Source of the DNA: Hydrogenophaga sp. Root209
GTDB lineage: Bacteria; Pseudomonadota; Gammaproteobacteria; Burkholderiales; Burkholderiaceae_C
NCBI RefSeq assembly: GCF_001428625.1
Contig: NZ_LMIE01000032.1
Location: forward strand, 241,833-305,832
Length of the DNA: 64,000 nucleotides
Reading direction: 5' to 3'
Part shown: piece by piece, positions 54,001 through 61,594 of the stretch
How the letters are laid out: every line of letters begins with the position of its first letter
Numbering within the stretch: position 1 is the stretch's first letter
Translations under genes and position numbers: made by a program
Notes under the pieces: model-generated
Database searches by the model: none
The model's input: only the letters and a program-made list of their open reading frames with translations
Told to the model about the DNA's origin: nothing

Positions 54001-57000
54001 ACGGCTGCTGCGCCACGCCGGCTGCCTGAACAATGCGCACCGTGTTCCCGGGCGCGGACACCTTGAAGTCGCTGTAGGTTGCCGGAGCCAGCACCTTCGC
54101 GGTGAACGTCAGATCGCCAGCCGTGTCGAGCGCACCGGCGAGAGGGCCCACAGCGTCCACATCCACACCCGACAGCTCGATCTGCTCGGAAGCGGTCAAC
54201 CGGGTTTTGGCCACGCCGCTCAGCGTGGACTTGCCCACCACCTCGATGCGCGTGGCATCCACGCTCAACACCCCACCGCCGGCCACCGCCGTATTGACCA
54301 CGCTCTGGCGCAACGTGGATTGGTTGCCCATGCGGACCCGTGCAGCCGTCACATGGGCGGTGCCTCCCGCCATGTCGATGAGAGGGGTGTCCAGACTCAC
54401 CGAGCGCAGCGGCATGGTGCGACCCCCCCCGATGTTCACACCGTCTTGCAGGCGGATCGCATCTTTGGACCCCAGAGCGATCTGCTCGAAACCCGCCGCC
54501 TCGATGCGGTCCATGTCCAGGCGCGACCGGTCGCTGACCGCGGCCGGTATGGCTTGCCCGGCTTGCAACGCCTGCGCCTGCGCGGGCACGGAGGACTCGA
54601 CGCTCAGCACACTGGGGGCCACCGGAAAGGGGATCGGGCTTGGCGTGGGCGCGTTGTCATTGCCCAGGTGGATCGTCAAGCTGCCGCCGTACTGGTCTGG
54701 TGCGCCGGCCTGGGCCAGCAGCGTGCCATCGAGCACCAAGCCTTCACGCGCTGCTATGGACACAGAACCCGCGCCACTGCCCAGATTGCGACCAAGACCA
54801 CCCGCCTCGTTGCGCTCGGCCAGGTAGACCGGCGCAGCACCGGAGACGTTGATGCTGGAACCCTCCTTGGCGATCACATAGCCGGTGGACGCGTTCAGGC
54901 TCACAGAGCCTCCGTCCAGCACCCGGCCAACTGGCTGGCCCGTGGCATCGGCATGGGTCAAGGCCGTGCCGGACACATCCAGGCTGGCGGCTTCACCCAG
55001 GAAGATGCTGCTGGAAGCGTCGAAGTCCTTGTCGAGGGGCGCTGACAGCCTCGCCTCGATGCGACCCGCATGGGCCTGCGCCGAACCGAGGATGCTGACC
55101 TGGTGTGCCGCATTCAGGGTCAGCGAGCCACCCGTGTCCAGGACCGTGCGCGAGCCCGTGCCCAAGGTGACATCGCCCAGAAGATTGGAGTCGGCCACCA
55201 GGGTCAGGTTGACCGGGCTGCGCTCATGGGGCGGCAAGACCCGCAGCGACGCCATGGAAGCCACATCGGTGCCCGACGTCTGGACCGCAAACCCCGGGTT
55301 GAGCTCGCGCGACTGCAGCTGTGGCGCCAACACGGCACCTTCGGCCAGCGTCACACCCTCGCGACCCGTGACAGTGATGTTCTCGAAACCAACCGACGAG
55401 AGCCACTCGGGCTGCAGGAAAAGCGCGTTGCTGGCGCCCGTGGGTTCGCCACCGATCTGGACCGACCCCGACGACAGCTTCAAGGTGCCGCCATCCTGGA
55501 AGCCAAAGCCCAGCAGGCGACCATCCAGCTCGACCCGACCCGGCATCGAGCCATCGGTCCTCAACGTTTCGTTGGCGACCAGCGTGGCGGTGCCACCACT
55601 GCCGTATTTCAGTGTCCCGTCGCGTTGAAGCCGGGCCGCACCTGACACATCGACGGTGGAGCCGCTGCCCAGAACCGCGTCACCGATGGCCGACAGCGTG
55701 ACGGAGCCACCGTCGATCACCACGCTGCGGCGCGCCGAGTCGTCGAAGCCCACCTGTTCGTTCACCCATTTGCCAGCCGTCGAGAGCGTGACCCCGGGGG
55801 CCACCACCACATCGGCTGTCTCGAGCACGAATGCGTTGGTCGGATCGGCCTGATTGCCCCGCGTGTTGAATTCGATGACACCCCCTGCGGCACTGACGTC
55901 GGCATTGACCGCGACCGCGCTGGCCGTGATCGACAACGATCCCCCGTCCGGCAGCGCCACCGCCTGTTCCACCACGGCGCCCTTGTTCGAATGGATGGTG
56001 AGCCCGGCGATCAGATCTTCACCGAGCATCCTGGTGTCGATGAGCAATTGGTTCTTGAGGTCGGCCGCCAGCACGTCGCCAAAGTTGAAGTTGATGGGCA
56101 ACTGCTGGAAACCATGCCCCAGGCGCACCTGCTGAAAGTTCTTGAAATCATTTTCAACAGCTGATGACCCCACCTGCAACCGCGCGCCCTGCGGTGCGGT
56201 GCCGGCGGCCAGCTGCCGCTCACCCACCACGGTCTTGCCCTGGATGGTCGACTGCAGCACCGTGCCGCCCATGCCCACGATGTTCATGGCGCCCGCGGCC
56301 TTGCCATCGGTGTAGCCGGGGTCGTATTTCATGTACTCCCCCAGGTCGATGGTTTCCTTCTGGTTCCAGCGTCCGTAGTCGATCACGTAGCGCGTGGCGA
56401 TGCCGTCGTAGCGCACGTTGGCATCCGCCTCGCTCACCTCGACCCGCTGGCCATTGACAAACAGCAGCGTGGACTTGACGGTGGCGGGCGTGTACTCGAC
56501 GCTGCCTCCCGAGAGGTTGATGGTCGAGCCCGTCTCCAGGATCACCTCGCCTTGCGACTGGATGTTCACCGTGCCGCCCTGGGTGGACCGCTCCGCCACC
56601 GTGCGGCCCAGTCGTGCCTGGTAAGCCTCCAGGCTGTCCTCGGCGATCAGGGTGGACTCACCACTGCGGGCTCGGGCCAGCGCACGCTCCACGTCCAGGT
56701 ACACCTTCTCGCCGCGCAGCACACCGTTGCGGTTGGCGGGCGAATCCTTGAGTTCATCCCCCCGAAGCTCCGCCTCCACCGTGTTGCGCTCCCCCGAGAC
56801 CTGCACGCCCGACAGGCCGGACACATCGATCACAGCCCCCTCCGCCACGTGCACGCGCGCCGTGCCCGACACCTGATCGATGCCCACCGTGGTGAACGGG
56901 TTGACCCCCTGGCCATCCACGTTGAGCGGTTTGTCCACCGCGGTGATGTCCACCACTCCGCTCGCCGCGCGAACCGTGGAGCCTGTCGCCAGGCGCACGT

Positions 57001-58240
57001 CGTTGCCCAGGATCTGCACCCGGGACTTGTTCTCCAGATCGGACTTCAGCGTCTTGACCGTGCCCACCTGCTCGATCCAGTCCAACGAGGTGGTGGCGTC
57101 ATTGACTTCAGGCAACACCTCGGTCGTGCTGCCGGTCCCCAGGGTCACACGCCCGGCGCGCTCGGTCCGGCTGCCTGGACTGTTCAGGTTGGCGGCCCCC
57201 GGGCTTTTGTAGGTGTCGCTGGCCATCAGGTACACCGTCCCGTTGGCCACCACCGAGGTCGTGGCGCGGGCCAGACCGAGCTGGTTGACGGCCAGTCCCA
57301 CCATGGTCACGTTGCCGGTGGTCGCAGTGAGTTGGCCCAGATTGGTGGCGTTGCCCAGCAGATCCCGGGCCGGGTCCGTCAGATCCACCGCCTGCCCATC
57401 CAGCAGGCCGTCCTTGACGCTGGTGTTCACCGCGTCGTAACTGTTCAGGCCAGCCGGACTGTCCACCTCCACCATCAGGCCACGCACATCGTTGTCGCCA
57501 GCGGCCGAGGCCGTGCGCAGGTAGGCCTTGGTGCCCGCCGCCAACACCACCTGGCCGCCCGGCGCCGAGATGCTGCCCTGGTTGATGACCGTCGGCGCAA
57601 TCAGCATGATGCGCCCCTGTTCACCCGCTGTGATCTGCGCGCCCTCGAACACTTTCACGAACCCGCCCGTGCCCTGGTACTGCGGCTGATCGTCACCCGG
57701 CAGCAGCGTGCTCAGGATGTATTTGTCCGCGATGTCCAGGCTGCTGGCCGTGAAGCTGTTGAGGTTCACCTGCGAACCGCCCATGAAGGCGATGCCGTTG
57801 GTGTTCACCATGATCACGTTGGCTTTCTGGCCGGTCGCCTGCGTGATGCTGCCCGCGATCACGCTGGGGTTGATGTCCCAGATGCGGTTGAGCGTGGTGA
57901 AGTTGGCGCCCTGCACCAGCTGGTTGTTGACCAGATCGTGGACCTGACCGAACTGCACCGTCTTGCCGGCACCCACGTTGAAGGTCTGCCAGTTGTGGAT
58001 GGCCTTGTTGCCCACCTGATTGACGAACGCCCGGTTGCCAATCACGCTGTATCCCGCATTCGCACCCTGAGGCACCGGCAGCTCGGCCAGCACCGGTGCG
58101 GCCAGCAGCAGGCCACCCAGCAAGGCCGTGGCGCTGCGCGCGCCACTGGCCGACTTGCCGCGGCCCCGCGTGCTTTCGGCGGCGGGCACCAGGCCCCCTA
58201 CGCTCTGGCTGAAAACGAGGCGGTAGCGTTGACGGTTCAT
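48044..58240 (-). CDS. Giant filamentous haemagglutinin-like TpsA exoprotein
   Basis: About 3398 residues. The N-terminus has an extended signal (MNRQRYRLVFSQSVGGLVPA, an ESPR type) and a two-partner-secretion domain from about residue 53 (LPVPQGANAGYSVIGNRAFV, NTNG at 146-149, FNVGAGKTVQFGQ). Thousands of residues of Gly/Ala/Thr-rich beta-helix repeats follow. The C-terminal ~500 residues resemble DUF3739 haemagglutinin-family proteins (VDLIAPKGTVNAGDAGIRAG, NLNIAALVVLGADNISVSG). The last residues are a helical, Ala-rich tail. No C-terminal toxin domain is visible, so this is more likely an adhesin or receptor than a CDI toxin. The ATG at 58240 has GGAGAAC upstream. Confidence 0.92.
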   Translation of the reverse strand: MNRQRYRLVFSQSVGGLVPAAESTRGRGKSASGARSATALLGGLLLAAPVLAELPVPQGANAGYSVIGNRAFVNQVGNKAIHNWQTFNVGAGKTVQFGQVHDLVNNQLVQGANFTTLNRIWDINPSVIAGSITQATGQKANVIMVNTNGIAFMGGSQVNLNSFTASSLDIADKYILSTLLPGDDQPQYQGTGGFVKVFEGAQITAGEQGRIMLIAPTVINQGSISAPGGQVVLAAGTKAYLRTASAAGDNDVRGLMVEVDSPAGLNSYDAVNTSVKDGLLDGQAVDLTDPARDLLGNATNLGQLTATTGNVTMVGLAVNQLGLARATTSVVANGTVYLMASDTYKSPGAANLNSPGSRTERAGRVTLGTGSTTEVLPEVNDATTSLDWIEQVGTVKTLKSDLENKSRVQILGNDVRLATGSTVRAASGVVDITAVDKPLNVDGQGVNPFTTVGIDQVSGTARVHVAEGAVIDVSGLSGVQVSGERNTVEAELRGDELKDSPANRNGVLRGEKVYLDVERALARARSGESTLIAEDSLEAYQARLGRTVAERSTQGGTVNIQSQGEVILETGSTINLSGGSVEYTPATVKSTLLFVNGQRVEVSEADANVRYDGIATRYVIDYGRWNQKETIDLGEYMKYDPGYTDGKAAGAMNIVGMGGTVLQSTIQGKTVVGERQLAAGTAPQGARLQVGSSAVENDFKNFQQVRLGHGFQQLPINFNFGDVLAADLKNQLLIDTRMLGEDLIAGLTIHSNKGAVVEQAVALPDGGSLSITASAVAVNADVSAAGGVIEFNTRGNQADPTNAFVLETADVVVAPGVTLSTAGKWVNEQVGFDDSARRSVVIDGGSVTLSAIGDAVLGSGSTVDVSGAARLQRDGTLKYGSGGTATLVANETLRTDGSMPGRVELDGRLLGFGFQDGGTLKLSSGSVQIGGEPTGASNALFLQPEWLSSVGFENITVTGREGVTLAEGAVLAPQLQSRELNPGFAVQTSGTDVASMASLRVLPPHERSPVNLTLVADSNLLGDVTLGTGSRTVLDTGGSLTLNAAHQVSILGSAQAHAGRIEARLSAPLDKDFDASSSIFLGEAASLDVSGTALTHADATGQPVGRVLDGGSVSLNASTGYVIAKEGSSINVSGAAPVYLAERNEAGGLGRNLGSGAGSVSIAAREGLVLDGTLLAQAGAPDQYGGSLTIHLGNDNAPTPSPIPFPVAPSVLSVESSVPAQAQALQAGQAIPAAVSDRSRLDMDRIEAAGFEQIALGSKDAIRLQDGVNIGGGRTMPLRSVSLDTPLIDMAGGTAHVTAARVRMGNQSTLRQSVVNTAVAGGGVLSVDATRIEVVGKSTLSGVAKTRLTASEQIELSGVDVDAVGPLAGALDTAGDLTFTAKVLAPATYSDFKVSAPGNTVRIVQAAGVAQQPLSAFGRLRIEAGQIVQQGSIWAPLGQIDLEASGSLTLAPDSLTSVSAQAGTVLPFGSVLNGREWSYGGDILSDLPEKSISLKGAQVDFQSGAQVSVAGGGDAQAYEFTVGPGGSKDFLAQADTFAVMPGYTDGFAPSDAQEGFALDGGAAVYLRGVNGLADGVYTLLPAHYALLPGAFAVRLNPGESPVLPGSGYTRADGVQVASGYLTDSRSGAPRAGDWQGIQVLTRDQVRDRSEYTLAAASSFFADSRFSPQDAGRLAVVSLGTGSDSLRLNGTVATQGAAGGAGAAVDIAAAKLRVSSSADAAAPDEAWVATGWINDLGAESLLLGGARSRSQTGTELTVLTDTLTLANDAQSALTAPEVMLAARDTLTLAAGSAINAQGAGGKAGSISTAGNGAFVRAASSSASFTRTGSPDRSQGTLIGAADSALQAAKAIAIDATQDNAFAGQLAFVKEGVAVAGELSAGSSRINFGSPAQPVDGLTFSQAELDGLQSLDSLALTSYSTFDFHGDVDVGGVGSDGKPLIKNLTLQGAGLAGFGAAGQTASLRARNLTLANTAGVPNAAPAGLTLGSGSLEVQAQTLTLSEGTKTVNGFASVGITADELVASGTGSTQLDNGASITTARLTGSTGASQTLDAGTQALTLGKMTPSTALVATTSLGAAWELNAGSVLFDTQADLGGGALTLAAVSGDVTLGANADIDVSGRSVAFFDETRSIGGGHVTLSSATGKIEAKADARIDVSGGVGADGGTLVATAVQGTVELEAATLVGQTPADADGQTGKAAQVRIDAKSLANFSALNARLNAGGFEGERSLRARTGALTVAATDVVKAQKVTLTADGGALTVHGTVSASGAEGGQVALHGQSVTLAGTARVKAAATSAGGEGGRVELGAATQASETDAQGIDLQAGAVIDVSGGAGGEVHLRAQRKGNEVAVTALDSTITGAREVTLEAVRVYDNKTNLNVSTTDEGSSTLGLTKIKNDNHAYAGNHGAIKGRLGQAGNPAFHIVSGVEVRSADAMTLGADWNFQDAAAGGEAGVLTLRAGGNLNINNNLSDGFSTATKLDGANPAALQDATVRGGKAWSFNLVAGADGNSADVMNTRAGAGDLTLAAAKLIRTGSGDIRMAAGQDIVLKSNASAVYTAGTRYTPAAGFAVPALAQFSQGGGDIVMSAQRDVLGVASAQLYSNWLFRQGKLGADGVSYVANAQPAWWVRFDKFEQGVATLGGGNVNITAGGKVSNLSASAATQGYTTSSVADASAAVRTGGGDVNVTAGGDVLSGQYYADLGDVNLKAGGSIRSGYSVSSRPVHTILAVGDGAVTATALGDVDVHAIINPHLVVQSSTAGFNIGTTQAANAQWSVFSTYAEDSSASLLSATGNVRLFGGGVGSTAQAQSLANAYKSPVNLALGAYADDVLLTVLPPSLSAIAMSGDVSLLSSALLSPAAQGKLELLASENLNVPARITLSDTASLPDAVNPGSDARASGVFSYAYSARSTQAHAAVPVHANDADPVQLYAVNGSILGNNQVLKSAKRVGVRAGDDILNLPMDVQHVSASDVSVVEAGNDIALSPIRSSNSYVAVSGPGRLEMTAGHDIDLGASAGVLSRGTLDNPALPDGGADLHLAAGVGAAGLDSAGAVNRLANELADGVFSEETLWLARWLTGDNTLPREQALQRVQQVAASDLDTQRARVREMLFTGVLKTGRDSNNADSPFAGDFSRAYLALETVFPGMGNSLATGAYRGTIDVFASRIKTEQGGDIELLVPGGGVVVGLSNTPEALVTPLGSGKDSGPLGIITVGAGDIRMLARDDVLVNQSRVLTAAGGDVLIWSSEGDIDAGKGKKTATAVPPPVIKTDSDGNVTQEIQAAAAGSGIGALSTNGIIAGDVDLIAPKGTVNAGDAGIRAGNLNIAALVVLGADNISVSGSSAGTPVADTSAVSAASSGATSGGDDTGKVVESLNQAAAESAKAAQEMASALRPSVVRVDVLGFGE

Positions 58241-58259
58241 GGGGTTCTCCTGCGCTGCA

Positions 58260-59873
58260 TCACCACTCGTAGGCGACGCTGAAATGGAAGCGGTGATCGC
58301 CGCGGGCGGTGTTGCCCACGGCTTTGAGGGGGTACGCCCATTGCAGGGCGGCATCGAGACCGTTGAAGCCCTTGAGGCGCAAGCCCAGACCCAGACTGGC
58401 CAGGGTGAAGCGGCTGGTGGCCGTGATGGGTTCGAGCACGCGCACGGTGCCCGCGTCGACAAAGGCAATGGCGTGCAGGTCGGTCACCGCTTCGCCCAGC
58501 GAGGGGAAACGGCCCTTGAAGTTGGGCGACTTGCCTTCCAGCGACACCGCCAGACCGGTCTCGCCCAACGCAGCCGATTCCAGGTAACCACGCACCGTGT
58601 CCACACCGCCGATGGCGAACTGCTCGTTGGAAATGAGTGGCTGCCCGGCCATCTGCCAGGTGGTGCGCACTGCCACGCCGTAGTTGTTGGTCAGCGTGCG
58701 TTCCTGCGAAGCATGGCCACGCAGGTAGGCATAAGACGGCCGGCCCTTGAAGCGCTTGTCGGCGAACTCCTGCTCGTCGCTGCCCAGGCCCTGCACGTTG
58801 AAGTTGAACGACACGCCCAGGCGCGTGGTGCCCTGCTCGGTCAGGCGCGTGCCGTCCCAGCCGATGGTGAACGGCGTGTATTTGATGGGTGTGTTGAAGC
58901 CACCGCTGCCGATGAGGTTGACCGACTGGTCGAAGTCCTTGACGTCCACGCCGAACGAGGCACTGTGGAAGAACGAATCGCTGCCCGGCAAGGGTTTGAT
59001 GTAACGCGCGCCCAGGATGGTGCCGCGGCCGACCACGTTGAGCGTGCCCACGGCCGACACGTCGGAATCTGACTTGACGCCATAGAGCGCGAGAAACTCA
59101 CCCCCCGCCAGCGGAATGGTGTAGTTGACCGAGAACACCTGGCTCTCGCTGGGGTTGCTGGGCGCGGTTTGCAGGCTCAGGCCAATGCTGTGTTGTTTGC
59201 CCCAGAGGTTGTCGTAGCGCACGCTGGCGTTGAGCCGGGTGCGCGAAGTGTCAGGGCTGTAGCGGTCGTTGAGCTCCACACTGCCGTGCAGCGGCAGCTT
59301 GTCCTGCACCTTCAGGTCCACCTCCACCGTGCCGGGCGTCTTGCCCGGGCGCAGCACCGGCGTGACGCGCCGGTCGGCGTTGCGGTTGAGCGCGGTCAGC
59401 TCGGTCTGCATGTCTTGAAAATTGGGCACGTTGCCTTCGGCCAGCTCGGGCGCACCCGCGCGGATGGCACCCTGGTCGAAGTAGCGCGACTCCACCACCC
59501 GCAGGCGGTCCACCGGTGCTTCGGTCACGGCCAGGCGCACCACGCCTTCGTTCACCCGCTGCTGCGGGATCGTCACCAGCACGGTGAGGTAGCCCACGCC
59601 GTGGTAGGCCTTCTCCAGCGCCTCGCGCGCTTTCTCCACATCGTCCAGCGTCTTCTGCTCGCCCATGTGCGGATACACCGCCTTCTCCACGGTCAGCGCG
59701 GGGATGAGGGTGGTGCCTTCGACGCGGTATTCGAAGATGTTGAATTTCGCTTCCTGGGCCTGGGCGGAGGTTCCAGAAAACAAGGCCACCGCCAGCAGGC
59801 TGAGGACCGCTGCACCACGGCGCGGGGATACGAAGGATCGTCCTGGCGCGGGTCTGAACAAACACAGCAGCAT
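58260..59873 (-). CDS. TpsB outer-membrane transporter (ShlB/FhaC/HecB family)
   Basis: About 537 residues. A signal peptide (SLLAVALFSGTSAQAQ), a POTRA_2 domain (~46-120: FNIFEYRVEGTTLIPALTVE), a second POTRA-like domain and a C-terminal beta-barrel with the family's VDTVRGY motif are visible. It secretes TpsA, whose gene starts 19 bp after this stop. The promoter should lie in the 130 bp between this start and the hairpins at 59912-59989. Confidence 0.93.
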   Translation of the reverse strand: MLLCLFRPAPGRSFVSPRRGAAVLSLLAVALFSGTSAQAQEAKFNIFEYRVEGTTLIPALTVEKAVYPHMGEQKTLDDVEKAREALEKAYHGVGYLTVLVTIPQQRVNEGVVRLAVTEAPVDRLRVVESRYFDQGAIRAGAPELAEGNVPNFQDMQTELTALNRNADRRVTPVLRPGKTPGTVEVDLKVQDKLPLHGSVELNDRYSPDTSRTRLNASVRYDNLWGKQHSIGLSLQTAPSNPSESQVFSVNYTIPLAGGEFLALYGVKSDSDVSAVGTLNVVGRGTILGARYIKPLPGSDSFFHSASFGVDVKDFDQSVNLIGSGGFNTPIKYTPFTIGWDGTRLTEQGTTRLGVSFNFNVQGLGSDEQEFADKRFKGRPSYAYLRGHASQERTLTNNYGVAVRTTWQMAGQPLISNEQFAIGGVDTVRGYLESAALGETGLAVSLEGKSPNFKGRFPSLGEAVTDLHAIAFVDAGTVRVLEPITATSRFTLASLGLGLRLKGFNGLDAALQWAYPLKAVGNTARGDHRFHFSVAYEW

Positions 59874-59911
59874 GAAACGCCTGTTAAAAAAACAAATTCA
59901 CAAAACAGGAT

Positions 59912-59989
59912 CGGGACAGCCATCGCTGGCTGTCCCGGAGACCGGTTCAAGACACCGGCCACACCGGGCGTGGAGCACGCCCGGTGTGG
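59912..59989 (-). terminator. Two consecutive strong hairpins after the PstS-like gene
   Basis: The first read on the minus strand is CCACACCGGGCGTG-ctc-CACGCCCGGTGTGG, a perfect 14-bp stem with a 3-nt loop, 16 bp past the stop (59959-59989). The second is an 11-bp stem with a 4-nt loop (59912-59937) followed by a T-rich stretch. Together they should end transcription of the 60006-61478 gene and insulate the secretion operon. Confidence 0.75.
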
Positions 59990-60005
59990 TGGTCAGATCG
60001 CCGAC

Positions 60006-61478
60006 TTACTGGGTCGACACCGAGCAAGCGTTGCCAGCCTTGAAGCCCTTGGACACTTGCGTGGGGAAGTCCACGTTGGCGAAACCAGACAGCGGGGTGG
60101 CGAACAAGCCGCGCAGATCGGTCACGCTCGGGTCGCCCAACACCGTGGCCAGACCGGTCAACAAGCCAGCGCCTTCGGCCGGTGCGGTGGCAGCGGTGAA
60201 GGCCACCAACTCGTACCAGAACTCGTAGTCGCCGTCGATGGCGGTCTGGCGCTGCTTGGCGTCGGCCGTGGGCGACACGCTGTTCAGCTTGGTGAAAGCG
60301 AACTTCTCGGTGCCGGCTGCCGCGTTTTCCAGCGACAGCACGCCGATGGCGTAGGCGTTCGCGTTGGAAGCAGCGGTGATGTTGGCCTTGACGTCGCCCG
60401 AACCGTTGTTGGAACGGATGGTGACGAAGTCATACACCGTGGAACCCACTGAGTTAGAACCGTCAGGCGTCAGCGCGCCAGTTGCCAGACCGGTGGCGCA
60501 AGGAGCGTTCAGGAAGAAGGCATTGGACGACGACTGGGTGCCCGAAGTGCCGACCCTGCGCTCGACCTGCAGTGGCGAGCCCGCCAGCGTGCTGGCGAGC
60601 AGACCAGCGTCCTTGTCGGCAGCGCCGCCACCCACTAAGGATGAGTATTTCTGGCGGCTCACGTTGGGCTGGCAGGCCGGGGTGGTGTTCACCGCGGTGA
60701 TGGCGGCACCGGAGCCGGTGGCGGCGCATGCGGGGCTGGTGATGCCCTGCGACTGCTGCATGGCCACGTACAGCGGGTAGCTCACGGCCAGACCAAAGCC
60801 TTGGGCCACGTTGGTGGACACTTCGCTGCCGATGTCGGCCAGGCTCTTGATCACGCCCAGGTTGAGCTGGTTCAGGGTGTACTCGGTGTCTGACACACCG
60901 CCCACAGGCAGGGTGGGCACGGCGTTCACGCTGGCGTTGGGCGCCACGGTCACGGCCAGGCTGCCGCAAGCGAGGTAGGTCGGGTCTTGCGTGGCGAAGG
61001 CGGTCAGGGCGCAGGTGTTGCCGGTGGTGGCAGCGATGTTCTTCAGGCGCTTCACCGAGCCGCTCACGCTGGGGTTCACTTCACCCGCCAGGAACAGGTG
61101 CGGGGTGTAAGCCTCGAAAGAGCCCACGTCGAAGGTGTGATACACGACAGTCTTCTTGCCTTCCAGATCGGCACCGGCCGCTGGGCCCATGGTGCAGGCG
61201 TAGGCAGCAAATTTGCCGGCGGCGCTCTTGCCCGGGGCAGCATCGGCAGCGGTGGTCACCGACTTTTCCAGGTACACGTGCAGGTCGTCAGGAGCGCCAT
61301 TGCTGTTGGCGTCAACGCACAGCTTGCGGATGCCGCCGTACACCGAAGCGGTGGGGGCGGTGGCGCCGTTGATCCACAGTTGCACGGTGGAAGCGTCGAT
61401 TTGCGCGGGGGTCAGGGCGAAGGAAGAAGAAGCCACGCAAGCCAATGCAGCGGCCAGGGAGATGGAACGGATTTTCAT
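60006..61478 (-). CDS. Secreted PstS/PBP-like protein of unknown function
   Basis: About 490 residues. A signal peptide (SLAAALACVASSSFA) is followed by QLWINGATAPTASVYGGIRK, which resembles the start of phosphate-binding-like (PstS/PBP) proteins, and by a C-terminal GDYEFWYELVAF common in this group. Six or more Cys residues suggest disulfides. It has no PEP-CTERM tail. Related proteins are often found near haemagglutinin-like genes; ligand unknown. The ATG at 61478 gives the signal peptide; the frame runs to 61544 without support. Confidence 0.65.
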   Translation of the reverse strand: MKIRSISLAAALACVASSSFALTPAQIDASTVQLWINGATAPTASVYGGIRKLCVDANSNGAPDDLHVYLEKSVTTAADAAPGKSAAGKFAAYACTMGPAAGADLEGKKTVVYHTFDVGSFEAYTPHLFLAGEVNPSVSGSVKRLKNIAATTGNTCALTAFATQDPTYLACGSLAVTVAPNASVNAVPTLPVGGVSDTEYTLNQLNLGVIKSLADIGSEVSTNVAQGFGLAVSYPLYVAMQQSQGITSPACAATGSGAAITAVNTTPACQPNVSRQKYSSLVGGGAADKDAGLLASTLAGSPLQVERRVGTSGTQSSSNAFFLNAPCATGLATGALTPDGSNSVGSTVYDFVTIRSNNGSGDVKANITAASNANAYAIGVLSLENAAAGTEKFAFTKLNSVSPTADAKQRQTAIDGDYEFWYELVAFTAATAPAEGAGLLTGLATVLGDPSVTDLRGLFATPLSGFANVDFPTQVSKGFKAGNACSVSTQ

Positions 61479-61535
61479 GATGAAGTCCAAAGGATGGAAG
61501 GCTGGAGGAAGAGAGACCGAGGGAAAGAGAGACCA

Positions 61536-61551
61536 CCCGCCCATGGGCGGG
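61536..61551 (-). terminator. 16-bp palindrome CCCGCCCATGGGCGGG, weak terminator candidate
   Basis: Perfect palindrome in the 116 bp between the PEP-CTERM gene and the PstS-like gene. It is followed on the minus strand by a pyrimidine-rich stretch rather than a pure T-run. A role as terminator for the PEP-CTERM gene is likely; an operator is possible. Confidence 0.4.
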
Positions 61552-61594
61552 CAGCCTCATCTGGAACTCAGGAACGTGAGGCCAGACGCGCGCT

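Noticed and set aside
48044-58240. Contact-dependent inhibition toxin CdiA
   Set aside because: No toxin-like C-terminal domain, no VENN motif and no small immunity gene follows.
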